Positions 11,736 to 19,777 of a stretch of DNA of 64,000 nt are shown here, one piece after another (the stretch's first letter is position 1; the number at the start of each line of letters is the position of its first letter). The notes under the pieces were generated by a model. It was not told where the DNA came from, did no database searches, and was given only the letters and a program-made list of their open reading frames with translations. The stretch lies in contig NZ_CP141212.1 of the NCBI RefSeq assembly GCF_035610345.1, forward strand, positions 2,645,001-2,709,000, written 5' to 3'. The position numbers and the translations under genes were made by a program. The DNA comes from Sinorhizobium meliloti (lineage in GTDB: Bacteria > Pseudomonadota > Alphaproteobacteria > Rhizobiales > Rhizobiaceae).

Positions 11736-12482
11736 ATGAGCGAGACGGCGCGCACGACGATCGACCAGAGCGAGGTGGACCGCTTCTCGGCCATGGCGGC
11801 CGAATGGTGGGATCCGACCGGCAAGTTCCGCCCGCTGCACAAATTCAATCCCGTGCGCCTCGCCTATATCCGTGACAAGGTCTCGGAGCATTTCGGCCGC
11901 GATCCGAAGAGCCGGCAGCCGCTCGAAGGGCTGCGAGTCCTCGATATCGGCTGCGGCGGCGGGCTTCTTTCCGAGCCGATGGCCCGGATGGGAGCGGACG
12001 TCGTGGGGGCCGACGCCTCGGAAAAGAACATAGGCATCGCCAAAACGCATGCGGCCGGCAGCGGCGTCAGCGTCGATTATCGCGCCGTAACGGCGGAGGC
12101 CCTTGCCGAAGCCGGCGAGAGCTTCGACGTCGTTTTGAACATGGAGGTGGTCGAGCATGTCGCGGACGTCGAATTCTTCATGACCACCTGCGCGCATATG
12201 GTGCGCCCGGGCGGCCTGATGTTCGTTGCAACCATTAACCGCACGCTGAAAGCGGCAGCACTCGCGATCTTCGCGGCCGAAAACGTGTTGCGCTGGCTGC
12301 CGCGCGGTACCCACCAATATGAAAAGCTGGTGCGGCCGGAGGAGCTCGAAAAGCCTCTCGCCGCAAGCGGCATGGAGATTGCCGACCGCACCGGCGTCTT
12401 CTTCAATCCGCTGGCCAACCAGTGGAACCTGTCGAAGGATATGGACGTCAATTACATGATCGTGGCGAAACGGCCGATCTGA
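11736..12482 (+). CDS. ubiG: Ubiquinone biosynthesis O-methyltransferase
   Basis: Carries out both O-methylations in ubiquinone synthesis using S-adenosylmethionine. The 248-residue protein has the family opening ([22 protein letters not shown]), SAM-binding motif [16 protein letters not shown], post-I motif near VGADAS, and the C-terminal [10 protein letters not shown] block. Start taken at 11736, preceded by AAGGAGG five bases upstream; an in-frame ATG at 11694 lies inside a repeat and is not preferred. It is monocistronic on the plus strand and ends 12 bases before the convergent DUF1178 gene. Confidence 0.96.
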   Translation: MSETARTTIDQSEVDRFSAMAAEWWDPTGKFRPLHKFNPVRLAYIRDKVSEHFGRDPKSRQPLEGLRVLDIGCGGGLLSEPMARMGADVVGADASEKNIGIAKTHAAGSGVSVDYRAVTAEALAEAGESFDVVLNMEVVEHVADVEFFMTTCAHMVRPGGLMFVATINRTLKAAALAIFAAENVLRWLPRGTHQYEKLVRPEELEKPLAASGMEIADRTGVFFNPLANQWNLSKDMDVNYMIVAKRPI

Positions 12483-12494
12483 GCCCTGTTATCG

Positions 12495-12923
12495 TCAGTT
12501 CGTGTCGTCCGGCAGCACCGGCAGTGGGGCGATCTCGATTCCCTCCTCGATCAGGGCAATCGCCTCTTCCGCCGTCGCCTTGCCGATCAGCCCGCGCTGG
12601 TCGGCTTCGCCGTAATGAATCTTGCGCGCCTCGTCCGGGAAGCGCTCGCCGACGTCTTCCGCGTTCTCGCGGATCGATTTCACCAGTTCCTTGAGCTTGG
12701 CGACCGCTTCCTTCTGCGCCTGATCCATCACCAGCTCGCGGCGCGCCTCCTTCTTGCGCGCCGTCGAGACGGCGGGCGCCATCAGTTTCTTGCTGACGGA
12801 AACGGAACCGCAACTGGGGCAGGCGACCAGGCGCCGCTCGACCTGCCGGTCGAAATCGTCGCTCGAGGAGAACCAGCCTTCGAAGTCGTGGCCCACGTCA
12901 CAGGCAAGATTGTAGTGGATCAC
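12495..12923 (-). CDS. DUF1178 family protein
   Basis: A 142-residue cytoplasmic protein of unknown function common in Alphaproteobacteria. The N terminus MIHYNLACDVGHDFEGWF plus CPSCGS at about 35-40 forms a short zinc-ribbon-like pair (one Cys at 8, CxxC later), resembling FmdB-type regulators. The middle is a charged helix and the C terminus contains IHYGEADQRGLIGKAT, the most conserved block. Its start codon overlaps the stop codon of the nitrilase-like gene by four bases (ATGA), so translation is coupled. Confidence 0.88.
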   Translation of the reverse strand: MIHYNLACDVGHDFEGWFSSSDDFDRQVERRLVACPSCGSVSVSKKLMAPAVSTARKKEARRELVMDQAQKEAVAKLKELVKSIRENAEDVGERFPDEARKIHYGEADQRGLIGKATAEEAIALIEEGIEIAPLPVLPDDTN

Positions 12924-13777
12924 GCTGCAGCGCCTCCTTTTCCCGCCGGAACCACCTCATCCAACACGAAGCTGCGCGCGTTCCTGAGGTTGGGAATCTT
13001 CTCACGCGCCGCGTGCACCGCCGCCACATCGATCTCGGCGACGATGATCTCCTCGCCGGTCGGAGCGGCTTCGGCCAACACCCTGCCCCAGGGATCGATG
13101 ATCATCGAGTGGCCGAAGGTTTCCCGGCCATCCTCGTGCGTGCCCGCTTGAGCGGCGGCAATAACGAAGAGCCCGTTTTCGATGGCCCGAGCGCGCAGCA
13201 GGATTTCCCAATGCGCTTCGCCGGTTTGGCGCGTAAACGCAGCCGGCACCGTCATGATCTCGGCTCCGGCCACGGCCTGCTGACGAAACAGCTCGGGGAA
13301 ACGGATATCGTAGCAGATCGAAAAGCCGAGTTTGCCGAAGGGGAGATCCGCGATACGCGCGGTATGACCCGGATGGTAGGCGGCGCTCTCGCGCCAGCTC
13401 TCGCCATTCTCCAGATCCACGTCGAACATGTGGATCTTGTCGTAGTCACAGATCTTCGCGCCGTCAGGCCCGAACAGGAAGCCGCGATTGGCAATCTTCC
13501 CATCCGCGCGCGCGATCGGCGTCGAGCCGACATGGAGGTAGAGGCCGAGCTCGCGGGCAAGCCGGGATGCCTCGCGAATGACGACGTCGTTCTCCCCATC
13601 CTTCAACACTGACCGCAAACCCGTCCGGTCGCGCTGGACCGCTCCGGTCATCTCCGGCGTCTGGACATAGGTTGCACCCCGCGAAGCGGCTTCGCGCACC
13701 AGCTTCGCCATCGTCTCCGCATTTCTTGCGGGATCGACACCGGAGCACATCTGGACGGCGGCAGCCTTGAAGGTCAT
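12920..13777 (-). CDS. Carbon-nitrogen hydrolase (nitrilase superfamily, Nit1/Nit2-like)
   Basis: A 285-residue amidase-type enzyme with the full catalytic triad: Glu42 in QTPEMTG, Lys114 in YDKIHMFDVDL and Cys155 in FSICYDIRFPEL. The HMFDVD and SICYDIRF blocks place it with the Nit1/Nit2 (omega-amidase, deaminated-glutathione amidase) branch rather than true nitrilases. Damage-repair amidase activity on deaminated glutathione would fit its place after a glutaredoxin gene (98 bases upstream), but the substrate is inference. Third gene of the minus-strand run comF-like, grxC, this gene, DUF1178. Confidence 0.92.
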   Translation of the reverse strand: MTFKAAAVQMCSGVDPARNAETMAKLVREAASRGATYVQTPEMTGAVQRDRTGLRSVLKDGENDVVIREASRLARELGLYLHVGSTPIARADGKIANRGFLFGPDGAKICDYDKIHMFDVDLENGESWRESAAYHPGHTARIADLPFGKLGFSICYDIRFPELFRQQAVAGAEIMTVPAAFTRQTGEAHWEILLRARAIENGLFVIAAAQAGTHEDGRETFGHSMIIDPWGRVLAEAAPTGEEIIVAEIDVAAVHAAREKIPNLRNARSFVLDEVVPAGKGGAAA

Positions 13778-13875
13778 CGCTTTCTTTCTCCCAAGCGGAA
13801 CTCTGGATCAGAACGATCCGGCATCGCAGCACTCATCTCTTTTTCGGATGGGCAGGACAGTCGTGACATTCCACT

Positions 13876-14133
13876 TCAGGCCGCGAGCATATCGTCGAGC
13901 TTGCCGGCGCGATCGAGCGCATGCAGCTCGTCGCAGCCGCCGACGGGAACATCATTGATGATGATTTGCGGGAAGGTCCTGCCGCCCCTGGATTTTTCCA
14001 TCATCTCCTGGCGAAGTTCAGGTGCATAAGTGGCATCATACTCGGTGAAGTCGACGCCTTTGCTTTCCAGAAGTTTCTTCGCCCTCGTGCAATAGCCGCA
14101 GAACTGACGCGTATAAATGACGACCGAAGCCAT
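13876..14133 (-). CDS. grxC: Glutaredoxin 3
   Basis: Dithiol glutaredoxin that reduces disulfides and glutathione mixed disulfides with electrons from glutathione. The 85-residue protein has the CGYC active site at 12-15, the cis-proline in TFPQI and the glutathione-binding GGCDEL near 66-71. I chose the ATG at 14133 (MASVVIYTRQFCGYC), which gives the usual length; the frame is open upstream and a start 9 codons earlier (MPVKEQLET) cannot be ruled out. It follows the comF-like gene by 47 bases. Confidence 0.95.
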   Translation of the reverse strand: MASVVIYTRQFCGYCTRAKKLLESKGVDFTEYDATYAPELRQEMMEKSRGGRTFPQIIINDVPVGGCDELHALDRAGKLDDMLAA

Positions 14134-14180
14134 GGTCTCCAACTGCTCCTTCACCGGCATCGATCGCCGGACATTTCTTG

Positions 14181-14957
14181 TCATATAGGACCGGACATGG
14201 CCCTTGCAAAGGTCAAAACCGTGACGTCTCCGGCGCCCGCACGCTTCAGCGCCCGTGTCGCAGCGGCAACGGTCGCTCCGGTCGTATAGACGTCGTCTAC
14301 GAGAACGATGCGCTTGCCCGCGAGTTCCCGCTTCGCGCCTTCGGGGACTGCGAAGGCGCCGCGGACATTCTCCTCGCGTGCCCTGGCGCCAAGTCCGACC
14401 TGGCGGCTCGTGCGCTTGATGCGGCGAAGAACATCCGGTCGATAGGCTCTTGCGGAACGTTCGGCAATGACGCGTGCAAGCTCCGCCGCCTGATTGAACT
14501 TGCGCCTCCAGAGGCGGAGCGCATGGAGCGGAACCGGCACGATCATGTCCGCCGCTGCCACGGCACCGTCGCCGGCGCGGATCATCCACTCGGCCATCAT
14601 GGGTGCAAGGTCGGTGCGATCACGGTATTTCAAGCCATGCACGAGATCGCGGACGATTCCTTCGTGAATGGCCACCGAGCGCAGCCTGTCGAAGACCGGA
14701 GGATTGGCGATGGCCTCGGGCGAAACCGCGCCCTCGCCAGGATCATAGGCGAAGGGCAAGCCCAGAACCTCGCAATAGGGCCGCTCGATGAGCGGCATGC
14801 CTGCCCAGCAGGAAGCGCAGACGGCATGGGCATGGCCGGTCAGCCGGCCGCATCCCGAGCAGACGGGCGGAAAGACGAGATCGACCGCCTGGGCCGCAAT
14901 CCGGCGGAGCATGCCCGCCCAATCCACCGCCCGGTTTTCCTGTCCGCCCCGTTTCAT
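14181..14957 (-). CDS. ComF family phosphoribosyltransferase-like protein
   Basis: Protein of about 258 residues with an N-terminal double zinc-ribbon (CSGCGRLTGHAHAVCASCW) and a C-terminal type-I phosphoribosyltransferase fold with the PRPP loop IVLVDDVYTTGAT. ComF in naturally competent bacteria is needed for DNA uptake; in alphaproteobacteria the role is unknown and competence is not implied. The start is uncertain: ATG at 14957 gives MKRGGQENRAVDWAG; others are 15029 and 14912. First gene of the four-gene minus operon with grxC, the nitrilase-like gene and DUF1178; divergent from the methyltransferase gene at 15122. Confidence 0.88.
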   Translation of the reverse strand: MKRGGQENRAVDWAGMLRRIAAQAVDLVFPPVCSGCGRLTGHAHAVCASCWAGMPLIERPYCEVLGLPFAYDPGEGAVSPEAIANPPVFDRLRSVAIHEGIVRDLVHGLKYRDRTDLAPMMAEWMIRAGDGAVAAADMIVPVPLHALRLWRRKFNQAAELARVIAERSARAYRPDVLRRIKRTSRQVGLGARAREENVRGAFAVPEGAKRELAGKRIVLVDDVYTTGATVAAATRALKRAGAGDVTVLTFARAMSGPI

Positions 14958-15040
14958 GCGCTTGACTTGATTCGTGTTGCTGTCTGTCGCGTTAGACCCT
15001 AACTGAGCAGAGGACGAAGGGTGCAGCAAGTTTTAAAGCG

Positions 15041-15084
15041 CTGCAGCGGCCTCTGCGCGTCCGACAAGACACGCGGCGCTGTAG
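15041..15084. repeat. Short palindromic repeat, family B (copy 4)
   Basis: Best-preserved copy: outer 8-bp stem CTGCAGCG (15041-15048) with CGCTGTAG (15077-15084) and inner stem GCGCGTC (15055-15061) with GACACGC (15068-15074). It lies between the divergent comF-like and methyltransferase genes, within their promoter region. Confidence 0.7.
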
Positions 15085-15121
15085 GGTTTCTGTCGCACCC
15101 CGCGATTTCGGAGAGACTGTC

Positions 15122-16018
15122 GTGGAAATCATCTTTGACCAGAGCCTCGTCGAGGCGCACCGCCGGCGCGCACTGCGCCAGGCCGACGAGAAGGCAGGCT
15201 TCCTGCTCGACATCGTCGCACAGGAACTTGCCGAGCGCGTAAGCGTCGTCGAACGGCAGTTCGAAACGGCCATGGAGCTGCACGGCTATACGGGTGCCGC
15301 CGCGCGCAGCCTTTCCACGACCGGCAAGGTCGGCGCGATCGAGCGGGTGGAGACTGACAGCGCCTTCGGTTCGGCCGACGAGCCGGTGACGGAAGCACCT
15401 CTGGAGCGTATCCCGGCCGACCCGGCGTCGCTCAGTCTCCTCGTGTCGCCGCTGTCGCTCCATCTTACCAATGATACGCCCGGCGTCTTCATCCAGGCGC
15501 GCCGCGTGCTGAAGCCCGACGGGTTGTTCCTTGCCGCTATACCCGGCAGCGGCACGCTGCAGGAACTGCGGGAGGCGCTTCTCGCAGCCGAGGCGGAACT
15601 GACGGGCGGGGCGAGCCCACGGGTAATCCCCTTCGCCGACGTGCGCGACATGGGAGCCCTTCTGCAGCGGGCGGGCTTTGCCCTGCCGGTGGCGGATACC
15701 GAGACGTACACCGTCCGCTACGATTCGCTCTTCGGCCTCATCCGCGACTTGCGCGCAATGGGCATGACGAACCCGCTGGCGTCGCGCAACCGCAAGCCGA
15801 TGCCGCGGCGCTTCTTTCTCAGAGCCGCAGAAATCTACGCGCAGCGCTTCTCCGATCCGGACGGGCGCATCCGCGCGACCTTCTCGATCATTTATCTTTC
15901 GGGCTGGGCGCCGCACGAGAGTCAGCAGAAGCCGCTCAAACCCGGCTCGGCGAAGCAGAGATTGTCCGACGCGCTTGGCGCGAGCGAGCACAAACTCAAG
16001 GATGAAGGCGAGCCGTGA
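15122..16018 (+). CDS. SAM-dependent methyltransferase (BioC/NDUFAF5-like)
   Basis: A 298-residue class-I methyltransferase-like protein. It begins with a GTG codon (MEIIFDQSLVEAHRRRA) and has the family's FLLDIVAQELAERV, LLVSPLSLHLTNDTP and RRVLKPDGLFLAAIPG blocks; the SAM-binding glycine motif is weak, as is typical for the NDUFAF5 group. In mitochondria NDUFAF5 hydroxylates an arginine of complex I; bacterial relatives are untested, so a role in complex I assembly is only a possibility. A palindromic repeat begins 10 bases after the stop codon. Confidence 0.85.
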   Translation: MEIIFDQSLVEAHRRRALRQADEKAGFLLDIVAQELAERVSVVERQFETAMELHGYTGAAARSLSTTGKVGAIERVETDSAFGSADEPVTEAPLERIPADPASLSLLVSPLSLHLTNDTPGVFIQARRVLKPDGLFLAAIPGSGTLQELREALLAAEAELTGGASPRVIPFADVRDMGALLQRAGFALPVADTETYTVRYDSLFGLIRDLRAMGMTNPLASRNRKPMPRRFFLRAAEIYAQRFSDPDGRIRATFSIIYLSGWAPHESQQKPLKPGSAKQRLSDALGASEHKLKDEGEP

Positions 16019-16028
16019 TCTGAGATCT

Positions 16029-16132
16029 TAGAGCACTTCCAGGAAAGGTGTGTAACGGTTTTCCGTCCGGAAGTGCGTTGGATCAAATGGTTGGAGCATT
16101 CAGTGTTTCTATGGAACACGTTGAATGCTCTA
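16029..16132. repeat. RIME-like mosaic palindromic repeat, family A (copy 1, full length)
   Basis: About 104 bases made of two hairpins: first GCACTTCC ... GGAAGTGC around a TGTGTAACGG centre, then GAGCATTCA ... TTGAATGCTC. Both ends read TAGAGC outward. Size and two-palindrome plan resemble the Rhizobium intergenic mosaic elements (RIME) as I remember them. The right end supplies the stop codon of the Flp pilin gene. Confidence 0.75.
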
Positions 16133-16303
16133 GGTCCAGGCCGCCTCGATCGTGTCGGTGACGAAGGTGAGCATGCCGAGCAGTGCGCCGGAGAAATTCT
16201 GCAGGCCGATGAGAAGGCCGAGCGAGATCAGCGCGGCCAGGAGTCCGTATTCCACCGCCGTAGCGCCGTCGCGGTCTCGAAACAGGCGTCTCAGCGTCTC
16301 CAT
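16130..16303 (-). CDS. Flp/Fap family type IVb pilin
   Basis: A 57-codon gene read directly from the minus strand. The product begins METLRRLFRDRDGATAVEYG and continues as one hydrophobic helix (about 21-46) with a short C-terminal end. R-D-G-A-T-A-V-E-Y-G-L is the Flp pilin processing site: a CpaA-type prepilin peptidase cuts after the Gly, leaving Glu at position 5 of the mature chain. GGAGG lies 5 bases upstream of the ATG. Flp pilins build Tad/Cpa adhesive pili, but no cpa/tad secretion genes are in the window, so this is an orphan pilin. The stop codon is the TAG at the end of a RIME-like repeat. Confidence 0.9.
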   Translation of the reverse strand: METLRRLFRDRDGATAVEYGLLAALISLGLLIGLQNFSGALLGMLTFVTDTIEAAWT

Positions 16304-16320
16304 TGGTCCTCCAGCCGCTC

Positions 16321-16395
16321 AGAGCACTTGCCGGAAAAGCGTATAACGGTTTCCGTCCGAAGTGCGTCGTTTCAAAAGGTTGAGGCGTTTCGGCG
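16321..16395. repeat. RIME-like palindromic repeat, family A (copy 2)
   Basis: AGAGCACTTGCCGG ... TAACGGTTTCCGTCCGAAGTGCGTCG matches the first hairpin of copy 1; the second hairpin is degenerate. It lies 17 bases upstream of the Flp pilin start codon, so it occupies the pilin 5' region. Confidence 0.7.
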
Positions 16396-16487
16396 CTTCA
16401 ACGCAGTACGCAACGTTTCAACGGCAAACGAGGCGTCGCCTCGCCACAGGTCAACCGCAAGCGGTGCCTTTCGGCGCTCCGCTGCGA

Positions 16488-16760
16488 TCAGCATCCACTC
16501 CTGCTGCCATCGGCGTCGATGATGCAGACGGCACCCGGCATCTCCTGAAGCACGCTGCGCCGAACGGTGTAGCGCTTGGCCGTACCGCCCGAGGGTATGG
16601 AGCCCGTCGAGATGTTGTCGTAGTCGATCGGCGTGTTCGCAAGCATTCGCTTGTCGCCCTTGGACGACAGCATCGGCGTCAGGATGAGCGTCAGCGCGAT
16701 GACCGCCGTGCCGAACAGCAGCGACAGATTGAGCACGCCTGTCCGGCGGGACTGGCTCAT
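16488..16760 (-). CDS. Small single-pass membrane protein next to the Flp pilin
   Basis: A conserved-looking protein of unknown function, 90 residues from the ATG at 16760 (MSQSRRTGVLNLSLLFG). It has a positively charged N terminus, one membrane helix (about 10-30, LSLLFGTAVIALTLILTPML), a linker with NISTGSIPSGGTAKRYTVRRS and ends VCIIDADGSRSGC. AAGGA lies 7 bases before this ATG; another ATG at 16808 with GAGG would add 16 residues. Its neighbour downstream, 184 bases away, is the Flp pilin gene, with a family A repeat between. A pilus-related role is only suggested by the neighbourhood. The final Cys is unusual and might form a disulfide. Confidence 0.7.
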   Translation of the reverse strand: MSQSRRTGVLNLSLLFGTAVIALTLILTPMLSSKGDKRMLANTPIDYDNISTGSIPSGGTAKRYTVRRSVLQEMPGAVCIIDADGSRSGC

Positions 16761-16984
16761 CACCAGATCCTTGTCCTGAACCGTCCTCCAGAAATCCTCG
16801 TCCACCATCCCAGCCTCATGCAACACGTAAAGAGCGGCGGGCGAAGCACCCTTCCCAAAGCCTCGTCCTGACCACACCTGCCCGAAAACGGCGCCGTCGA
16901 GGTGACGCGCGCCGGAACTGACCCCATCTTGCCCAAGGGTGATAAACGTTCGATTAACGAATTATCGAATTTAGCGGGATTGCG

Positions 16985-17075
16985 CGCCACCAGCGCGGTT
17001 CTTGACGCTCCAACTTCGAAGCTACGCACGTCCGCACGGAAAGCCGTTACACACTTTTCCCGCAAGTGCTCTTAG
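16985..17075 (-). repeat. RIME-like palindromic repeat, family A (copy 3, inverted)
   Basis: On the minus strand it reads AAGAGCACTTGCGG, then GTGTAACGGCTTTCCG and GACGTGCGT, then TTGGAGCGTCAAG, in the same order as copy 1. Its first base pairs form the TAA stop codon of mutT (17072-17074). Confidence 0.65.
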
Positions 17076-17479
17076 AGCAAATCCATCAGGAACGGGATCA
17101 GCGGCTCGTCGGCGGGCGGCATGGCGTAGTCGCGCAACGCCTTCGGGCGCACCCACTTGATAGCCTGGCCTTCGCGGCCTTCGGCAAACCCCTCGTAGCG
17201 GCGGCAGATGTAAAGCGGCATCAGGAGGTGAAAGTCGTCGTAGCCGTGGCTCGCGAATGTGAGCGGCGCGAGGCAGGCGATTTTGGTGCGGATGCCGAGC
17301 TCCTCTTCGAGCTCGCGGATCAACGTCTCCTCCGGGGTCTCGCCACTCTCGACCTTACCGCCCGGGAACTCCCACAGGCCCGCGAGAGGCTTGCCCTCCG
17401 GGCGTTGCGCCAGCAGAACGCGTCCATCGGAATCGACGAGCGCGCAGGCGGCAACGAGCACGATCTTCTTACCCTGCAT
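17072..17479 (-). CDS. mutT: Nudix hydrolase, MutT type
   Basis: Hydrolyses 8-oxo-dGTP to the monophosphate and so keeps oxidised guanine out of DNA. The 135-residue protein has VAACALVDSDGRVLLAQRP, the WEFPGGK entry and a perfect Nudix box (G41 to I63: G-x5-E-x7-RELEEELGI). Start at ATG 17479, 5 bases after the GNAT gene stop; the upstream open frame is the GNAT gene in another phase. Last gene of the minus run PpiC-type isomerase, argJ, GNAT, mutT. Some Nudix enzymes with this box have other nucleotide substrates, so the exact substrate rests on family likeness. Confidence 0.93.
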   Translation of the reverse strand: MQGKKIVLVAACALVDSDGRVLLAQRPEGKPLAGLWEFPGGKVESGETPEETLIRELEEELGIRTKIACLAPLTFASHGYDDFHLLMPLYICRRYEGFAEGREGQAIKWVRPKALRDYAMPPADEPLIPFLMDLL

Positions 17480-17484
17480 GTCCG

Positions 17485-18303
17485 TCAGACCTTCGGCGTT
17501 CGATAGAGATAGCGGTAGACCTCGGTGAAACCGGCCTTGCGATAAAGCTCGATCGCAGCCTGGTTGTCGGCCTCCACCTGCAACCAGGCCTTCTTTGCGC
17601 CCTTGAGACGTGCCCAACGGAGCGAGGCGTCGAGGAGAGCACTGCCGACGCCGCGTCGGCGCACCGCTTCGGAAACCGCGAACTGCATGATCCCGGCAAG
17701 ATCATTGTCGTGGACGACGAGCGACACCGCCGTCGGCCCGGTCTTACGGTCCTCGAACAGGAACAGGCCGCACTCGGGCTTGATGGCGTTGATGATCCCG
17801 GTCAGCGCCTGCTTGGCTTCCGGAGGATCCCCGCCGATCAGGATGCGGGCGTCCACGAAACGGCCGATATCCTTGATCGGAAGGTGGTCGATGCCTTCGC
17901 TGAAATCGCGATCCGCCAGGTCGAGCGTCAGGACCAGGCTGTGCGCGAACGACGTCCAGCCCTCGCCATCCATATGGTCGATCATCTTCGGCGGCGTCAG
18001 CGGCGTCTGACGAACCGTAAGGGTGCGCCCGGATTGCGCAAAAAGCCGGCGCGCCTTCTCCAGGCGGATGGCTATGTCGCGATAGTCGGACGGATCCAGC
18101 GGGTTGACGGAATTCAGGCGCTTGGAAGGGTGCCCCGCCGTCAGACGGATAAGCCAGCTGCCGTCATATTGCACCGACGAGGCCGGCCAGGCGCGAAAAC
18201 CGACGGCCTCCAGACGCCGCACGCTCGGTAAATCGACCGCGACCGTTTCCCCGTTCCCCGCCCCGTTGCCGGGCGGCTCTCTGCCGTTCGTTGTCATGTC
18301 CAT
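17485..18303 (-). CDS. GNAT family N-acetyltransferase
   Basis: About 272 residues. The C-terminal half is a GNAT domain: MQFAVSEAVRRRGVGSALLDASLRWA carries the acetyl-CoA loop (R-R-G-V-G), and EADNQAAIELYRKAGFTEVYRY is the closing motif. The N-terminal half (RRLEAVGFRAWPAS ... LNSVNPLD) matches the two-domain group of unknown substrate found next to argJ in rhizobia. Start taken at 18303 (MDMTTNG); the frame stays open into argJ. It lies 73 bases after argJ and 5 before mutT. An arginine-pathway role is not supported by anything but position. Confidence 0.87.
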   Translation of the reverse strand: MDMTTNGREPPGNGAGNGETVAVDLPSVRRLEAVGFRAWPASSVQYDGSWLIRLTAGHPSKRLNSVNPLDPSDYRDIAIRLEKARRLFAQSGRTLTVRQTPLTPPKMIDHMDGEGWTSFAHSLVLTLDLADRDFSEGIDHLPIKDIGRFVDARILIGGDPPEAKQALTGIINAIKPECGLFLFEDRKTGPTAVSLVVHDNDLAGIMQFAVSEAVRRRGVGSALLDASLRWARLKGAKKAWLQVEADNQAAIELYRKAGFTEVYRYLYRTPKV

Positions 18304-18376
18304 AGCCTTGAATGCTGCGGGGCCGGGAAGAGCGCGCGGCCGTCCGGTCGCAACCGCTCTCAACGCCTCAACCGTG

Positions 18377-19618
18377 TCAGCTTCTGTAATCGCCGTTGAT
18401 TTCGACATATTCCTTGGTCAGGTCGCAGGTATAGACCGTGGCGCGGCCCGAACCCAGACCGATATCGACGCGGATCGGAATGGTCTCGCCCTGCATGACC
18501 GCAGTCGCGGCCGCTTCCGAATAGGCCGGATCGCGCTCGCCCTCGACTGCGACTCGGATATCGCCGAACCAGATCGCCAGCCGGTCGCGCTCGGCCATCT
18601 CTCCCGACTTGCCGACCGCCATGACGACGCGTCCCCAATTGGCGTCCTCGCCCGCAACCGCCGTTTTGACGAGCGGCGAATTGGCTATCGAAAGCGCGAT
18701 GCGTTTGGCGGCGGCATCGTTTTCCGCGCCCTCGACCGTCACCTCGACCATCTTGCGCGCGCCCTCGCCGTCGCGCACGACCTGCAACGCCAGATCACGC
18801 AGCAGATCGTCGAGCGCGGCACGGAACCCGTCGAGACGCGGGTCGGCCGCGTCCTCGACCTTAGCCTGGCCGTCGTCCGCCGCCGCACCGGTCGCAAACA
18901 TCATCAGCGTGTCGGAGGTGGACGTGTCGCTGTCGACCGTCACCGAATTGAAGGTGGGTTCGACGCCTGCCTGAAGCAGTGCCTGAAGTGCCGCCGGGGC
19001 AATGTCCGCATCGGTGACGACGAAGGAGAGCATGGTCGCCATGTCGGGCGCGATCATCCCGGCGCCCTTGGCGATCCCGTTGATCGTGACCCTGACACCG
19101 CCGATCTCGGCGCTGCGGGTGGCAACCTTCGGATAGGTATCGGTCGTCATGATCGCTTTGGCCGCTTCGAACCAGAAGTCCTGGGTGGCGGACGCGGCAA
19201 GTTTATCCAGAACACCGGCGAACTTGGTGGCGTCGAGCGGCTCGCCGATGACGCCCGTCGACGCCAGGAAAACCTCCGCCTCGCTGCAGCCGACGGCCTT
19301 TGCCGCTGCCTCGGCCGTGAGCCTGGTCGCCTCCCGGCCCTTCTTGCCGGTGAACGCGTTGGCATTGCCGGAGTTGACGACGACGGCGCGCGCAATGCCG
19401 CCCGGCAGGTTCTGCCGGCAATGGTCGACCGGAGCTGAGGGGCACTTCGACCGCGTGAACACGCCGGCCACGGATGCCGGCCGGTCGAAGAGCATCATCA
19501 GCACGTCGGTCCGGTTCTTGTACTTGATCCCTGCGGCAGCGGTCGCCATGCGTACGCCGCGAAGGGCCGGCATTTCGGCAAAGGTTTTCGGAGCAAGCGG
19601 AGAGACGGAACCGGACAT
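18377..19618 (-). CDS. argJ: Ornithine acetyltransferase / N-acetylglutamate synthase
   Basis: Moves the acetyl group from N-acetylornithine to glutamate, recycling it in the arginine pathway; bifunctional members can also make N-acetylglutamate from acetyl-CoA. The 413-residue proenzyme cleaves itself before Thr195 in [14 protein letters not shown], and TGVIG at 121-125 forms the oxyanion hole. Start at ATG 19618 ([13 protein letters not shown]) is the family start. It sits between the PpiC-type isomerase gene and GNAT-mutT. argH, the last step of the pathway, is at 42.3 kb on the other strand. Confidence 0.97.
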   Translation of the reverse strand: MSGSVSPLAPKTFAEMPALRGVRMATAAAGIKYKNRTDVLMMLFDRPASVAGVFTRSKCPSAPVDHCRQNLPGGIARAVVVNSGNANAFTGKKGREATRLTAEAAAKAVGCSEAEVFLASTGVIGEPLDATKFAGVLDKLAASATQDFWFEAAKAIMTTDTYPKVATRSAEIGGVRVTINGIAKGAGMIAPDMATMLSFVVTDADIAPAALQALLQAGVEPTFNSVTVDSDTSTSDTLMMFATGAAADDGQAKVEDAADPRLDGFRAALDDLLRDLALQVVRDGEGARKMVEVTVEGAENDAAAKRIALSIANSPLVKTAVAGEDANWGRVVMAVGKSGEMAERDRLAIWFGDIRVAVEGERDPAYSEAAATAVMQGETIPIRVDIGLGSGRATVYTCDLTKEYVEINGDYRS

Positions 19619-19777
19619 GGATTGAACCTGCTTTTCAGAAGCCTCGAACGTTGTGCGAAATGCCCGAACGGCATTCAGCCGTCGGGCATCCGGATCTTTG
19701 AAGGCGGAGCGGAGCAAATGCGAGCGACCTCAGCCTCCGCGCGGGGGCGCGCCTCCCTAAGAGGGCGCCCGGCCGTA

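Noticed and set aside
14181..14957. Natural competence function from the ComF-like gene
   Set aside because: ComF-like proteins are spread in non-competent bacteria, and no other competence genes are here.
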